In this document: positions 61,137 to 64,000 of the stretch, one piece after another
Layout of the letters: the number at the start of each line of letters is the position of its first letter
Position numbering within the stretch: position 1 is the stretch's first letter
Assembly: GCF_003985155.1 (NCBI RefSeq)
Contig: NZ_ML133692.1
Location: 248,001 to 312,000 of the forward strand
From: Rhizobium vallis
Lineage (GTDB): Bacteria; Pseudomonadota; Alphaproteobacteria; Rhizobiales; Rhizobiaceae
DNA length: 64,000 bases
Reading direction: 5' to 3'
Position numbers and translations under genes: made by a program
Notes under the pieces: generated by a model
The model's input: only the letters and a program-made list of their open reading frames with translations
Database searches by the model: none
What the model was told of the DNA's origin: nothing

Positions 61137-62732
61137 ATGGCACCTCGCGTTCTCGTATCCGACGAATTGTCGGAAACCGCCGTCCAGATATTCCGTGACC
61201 GCGGCGTCGAAGTCGATTTCGAACCGCAGCTCGGCAAGGACAAGGACCGTCTGCTCGAAGTCATCGGCAAGTATGATGGACTCGCCATCCGCTCGGCCAC
61301 CAAGGTGACGGAAAAAATCATCGAAGGGGCGGCCAACCTCAAGGTCGTCGGCCGCGCCGGCATCGGCGTCGACAATGTCGATATCCCGGCCGCCTCGCGC
61401 CGCGGCATCATCGTCATGAACACGCCCTTCGGCAACTCGATCACCACGGCCGAGCATGCGATCGCGCTGATGTTCGCCGTTGCCCGCCAGCTTCCGGCAG
61501 CCGATACCTCGACGCAGGCCGGCAAGTGGGAGAAGTCGAAATTCATGGGGGTCGAGATCACCGGCAAGACGCTCGGCGTCATCGGCGCCGGCAATATCGG
61601 CTCGATCGTCTGCGCCCGCGCCATCGGCCTCAAGATGCATGTCGTCGCCTACGACCCGTTCCTCTCCAAGGAGCGCGCCGAAGAGATGGGCGTCACCAAG
61701 GTCGAGCTCGATGAGCTTTTTGCCCGGGCCGATTTCATCACGCTGCATGTGCCGATGACCGACAAGACGCGCGGCATCCTCAACAAGGAAGCGCTGGCTA
61801 AGACCAAGCCCGGCGTACGCATCATCAACTGCGCCCGCGGCGGTCTGGTCGATGAGGCAGCCCTTGCCGAAGCCATCAAATCAGGCCATGTCGCCGGTGC
61901 CGCCTTCGACGTCTTCGAGGTCGAGCCCGCCAAGGAAAGCCCGCTCTTCGGCCTGCCGAACGTCGTCTGCACGCCGCATCTCGGCGCTTCGACGACCGAG
62001 GCGCAGGAAAACGTCGCTCTGCAGGTCGCCGAGCAGATGGCGGACTACCTCGTCAAGGGTGCGGTCTCCAACGCCATCAACATGCCGTCGATCACCGCGG
62101 AAGAAGCGCCGATCCTGAAGCCCTTCATCCGTCTCGCCGATGTTCTCGGCGCCTTCGTCGGCCAGGTCACCGAGGAGCCGATCAAGGAAATCGAGATCCT
62201 GTTTGACGGCGTCACCGCCAACATGAACACCCGGGCGCTGACGAGCGCGGTTCTCGCCGGCCTCATCCGCCCGCAGGTCGCCGACGTCAACATGGTTTCG
62301 GCGCCGATCATGATCAAGGAAAAGGGCATCGTGCTTTCCGAGGTCAAGCGCGACAAGACGGGCGTCTTCGACGGCTATATCAAGCTGACGGTGACGACCG
62401 AAAGCATGACGCGCTCGGTCGCCGGCACGGTGTTTTCGGATGGCAAGCCGCGCTTCATCCAGATCAAGGGCATCAACCTCGATGCCGATGTCGGCTCGCA
62501 CATGATCTATATCACCAATACCGACGTTCCCGGCATGATCGGCTTCATCGGCACGACGCTTGGTTCTGCGGGCGTCAACATCGCCAACTTCCAGCTCGGC
62601 CGCGACAAGCAGGGCGGCGACGCCATCGCGCTGCTCTATGTCGACGGCGAGGTGGAGGACGGCGTGCTTGCACAGCTGACGGCGCACCACGCGATCCGCC
62701 AGGCAAAGCTGCTGACCTTCAACATCGACTGA
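61137..62732 (+). CDS. serA: D-3-phosphoglycerate dehydrogenase
   Basis: The 531-residue protein has an NAD domain with G-V-I-G-A-G-N-I-G (about 145-153). The catalytic arginine is in N-C-A-R-G-G, the glutamate in F-E-V-E-P and the histidine in T-P-H-L-G. An intervening ASB domain (about 320-450) and a C-terminal ACT domain (about 455-531) for serine feedback follow. It catalyses the first step of serine synthesis. GGAGG lies six bases before the chosen ATG. Confidence 0.97.
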   Translation: MAPRVLVSDELSETAVQIFRDRGVEVDFEPQLGKDKDRLLEVIGKYDGLAIRSATKVTEKIIEGAANLKVVGRAGIGVDNVDIPAASRRGIIVMNTPFGNSITTAEHAIALMFAVARQLPAADTSTQAGKWEKSKFMGVEITGKTLGVIGAGNIGSIVCARAIGLKMHVVAYDPFLSKERAEEMGVTKVELDELFARADFITLHVPMTDKTRGILNKEALAKTKPGVRIINCARGGLVDEAALAEAIKSGHVAGAAFDVFEVEPAKESPLFGLPNVVCTPHLGASTTEAQENVALQVAEQMADYLVKGAVSNAINMPSITAEEAPILKPFIRLADVLGAFVGQVTEEPIKEIEILFDGVTANMNTRALTSAVLAGLIRPQVADVNMVSAPIMIKEKGIVLSEVKRDKTGVFDGYIKLTVTTESMTRSVAGTVFSDGKPRFIQIKGINLDADVGSHMIYITNTDVPGMIGFIGTTLGSAGVNIANFQLGRDKQGGDAIALLYVDGEVEDGVLAQLTAHHAIRQAKLLTFNID

Positions 62733-62758
62733 GTCTCTTCCTCCCAAGGAAAACATAG

Positions 62759-62790
62759 AAAACCCGGCGCGGGAAACGGCGCCGGGTTTT
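62759..62790. terminator. Bidirectional terminator between serA and the next gene
   Basis: AAAACCCGGCGC (62759-62770) pairs with GCGCCGGGTTTT (62779-62790), a 12-bp stem with an 8-nt loop and T runs on both strands. It serves serA on the plus strand and the small gene on the minus strand. Confidence 0.92.
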
Positions 62791-62811
62791 CTGTGTTGGG
62801 AATGGTGATTT

Positions 62812-63078
62812 TCAGTGGTGCCGGCGTTTGCGGCGGACCATCTTGCCTAAACGGGCGACATCGTCCTCAGCCTTCGTGCGGTGAAGGAAGGCGAGCCTGC
62901 TGTCGTCGAGGCCCTGGAAGAATTCGTCCCAGGAGATCTCCTCCTGCGGTTCCGAGGAAAAATCGACACGGACAGTTTCGCTATCCCGTGCGTTCTTGAT
63001 ACGGGCGGGATGGCCGCCGCGTTCCTCGATCCAATGTTTGATTCTGATGTAATCGGTCGTCGTGCCGAACCTGGCCAT
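62812..63078 (-). CDS. Conserved hypothetical protein (88 aa)
   Basis: This is a small, charged cytoplasmic protein: M-A-R-F-G-T-T-T-D-Y-I-R-I-K-H-W-I-E-E-R-G-G-H-P-A at the start, I-S-W-D-E-F-F-Q-G-L in the middle, and a very basic tail K-M-V-R-R-K-R-R-H-H. The pattern suggests a compact fold with a basic extension that could bind nucleic acid. No named family is recognised. Ribosome site GGAGG lies six bases before the ATG, which places the start ten codons inside the open frame. Confidence 0.8.
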   Translation of the reverse strand: MARFGTTTDYIRIKHWIEERGGHPARIKNARDSETVRVDFSSEPQEEISWDEFFQGLDDSRLAFLHRTKAEDDVARLGKMVRRKRRHH

Positions 63079-63286
63079 GAAACCCTCCTCACCGTTCGAT
63101 TGCGACATCGATCACCCCGCAACGTGTGATCGAGGGAATTGTTCCATGGCGGCCAAAATATTTTTAAGAAAGTCCGCCTTTGCTCATTCTATAGATCTAG
63201 CCTCAAGTTCAAGCCGCGTATGATTCTGATTTTATTTAACTTTTATCAGTATAGGGGTGAGATCGGCATCAACCCACGCGAATTCT

Positions 63287-64000
63287 ATGGCCCCTTTGAC
63301 GACGACCGAGCATACCGAGGCACCGAACGAGGATTTTCGCGCACTGTTTGCGATGCATCCGTCGCCAATGTGGGTCTATGATCCGCTGTCGCTACGCTTT
63401 CTCATCGTCAACGAAGCGGCGGCGGCGCTTTACGGCTACAGGGCAGACGAATACCCGGGCATGACGGTCCTGGACATTCGTCCCGAGCATGAGCGCATGC
63501 GGATGGTCGATGCCGTCAACAGCCGCACCGACGTGGAAAAGGCGGAGCGATGGATTCACCGCAAGGCAAGCGGCGAGACCTTCGAAGTCCTGACCTATGG
63601 CCGCGAGGTGCGCTTCGAGGGGCGGAGCGCGATCCTGGCGGTCGTGCAGGATCGCACCGAGGTCAATGCCATCAGGCGTCAGATCAGCGATACACGCTCG
63701 CTTCTCGACAGTATCGTCGACAACCTGCCGGTCGGCGTCTTCGTCAAGGACATGGAAGCGGACGGGCTGTACATCCTCTTCAACGAAGCCTGCGGCGACA
63801 TTGTCGGCATGAAGGCTCAGGACATCGCCGGCCGAACCGACCGGGCGCTGTTTGCCGGCGGCCAGACGGATGCCTTCCGCGAGCAGGATCGCCTAGCCTT
63901 CGAGGCGGACGCCGCGATCAGCTTCGAAGAGACGATGCTGCGCCCCGATGGTGCACAGCGCATCCTGCGCACGGTCAAGCGCGCCCTGCCGGCGCCGGAG
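63287..64000 (+). CDS. PAS-domain sensor protein, cut by window edge
   Basis: The first 238 residues are inside the window. Two tandem PAS domains are visible. PAS 1 is about 16-125 (F-R-A-L-F-A-M-H-P-S-P-M-W-V-Y-D, G-Y-x-A-D-E-Y, D-I-R-P-E); PAS 2 is about 137-238 (L-L-D-S-I-V-D-N-L-P-V-G-V-F-V-K-D). No signal peptide or membrane helix is present, so it is a cytoplasmic sensor. The output domain, probably histidine kinase or GGDEF/EAL, lies beyond the edge and cannot be stated. The ribosome site is weak. Confidence 0.82.
   Translation, partial: MAPLTTTEHTEAPNEDFRALFAMHPSPMWVYDPLSLRFLIVNEAAAALYGYRADEYPGMTVLDIRPEHERMRMVDAVNSRTDVEKAERWIHRKASGETFEVLTYGREVRFEGRSAILAVVQDRTEVNAIRRQISDTRSLLDSIVDNLPVGVFVKDMEADGLYILFNEACGDIVGMKAQDIAGRTDRALFAGGQTDAFREQDRLAFEADAAISFEETMLRPDGAQRILRTVKRALPAPE

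Noticed and set aside
1..64000. tRNA genes, CRISPR arrays, prophage and insertion sequences
   Set aside because: Looked for by eye (T-loop GGTTCGA contexts, regular spaced repeats, transposase or integrase motifs). None was convincing; a tRNAscan or ISfinder search would be decisive.

Overview
The window looks like a piece of the main chromosome of a Rhizobium species close to R. etli or R. leguminosarum. The evidence is the high-GC alphaproteobacterial coding style together with clusters typical of Rhizobiales: lpiA-acvB, sqdB-sqdD-sqdC, tkt/gap/pgk/class I aldolase, rcdA (DUF1465) beside rpmE, a serC RNA leader, and a RIME-like intergenic repeat. No rRNA, tRNA, CRISPR array, prophage or insertion sequence was recognised. 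Most of the window is core housekeeping sequence. The unusual signals are small: promoters, repeats, a gene tail, a toxin-antitoxin insertion and a broken gene.

Layout. 1-7 kb: a truncated YegP-like gene, an orphan tripartite-tricarboxylate binding protein, an exporter-type ABC protein, rpmE, rcdA, a DUF1192 gene, a 276-bp inverted-repeat element and a YcaD-like MFS transporter. 6.6-17 kb: two unannotated short membrane proteins, a PhzF isomerase, and central carbon genes on the minus strand (aldolase, pgk, gap, tkt) with a K+/H+ antiporter. 17-23 kb: DUF4164-zapA, a likely 6S RNA, a phytase-like secreted protein, an epimerase with an XRE regulator, an ArsR/SRPBCC divergent pair and gnd. 23.5-30 kb: a large MscS channel, then lpiA-acvB, which control lysyl-phosphatidylglycerol.

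30-35 kb: a minus-strand run ruvC, AbrB/PIN toxin-antitoxin, ruvA, ruvB, metallophosphoesterase, a frameshifted NUDIX gene and a DinB-family gene. 35-44 kb: a chemoreceptor, a luciferase-like monooxygenase, yebC, several small enzymes, ymdB-like and 5-formyl-THF cyclo-ligase genes. 44-47 kb: the sqdBDC sulfolipid operon. 47-58.6 kb (plus strand): the cell-envelope block ybgC-tolQRAB-pal-cpoB-tilS-ftsH-glmM. 58.7-64 kb: an outer-membrane beta-barrel gene, serC-serA, a small conserved gene and the start of a PAS-domain sensor.

How it fits together: the tol-pal, sqd and lpiA-acvB groups all shape the envelope. Motifs matching the CtrA cell-cycle regulator site (TTAA-N7-TTAA, or the half-site TTAACCAT) lie upstream of rcdA, tolQ, pal and the outer-membrane protein gene. 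This hints that envelope remodelling and CtrA turnover share one cell-cycle input. The most notable oddities are a second, diverged copy of the TolA C-terminal tail left between tolA and tolB, and a toxin-antitoxin pair with a perfect 15-bp-arm operator inside the ruvCAB locus.
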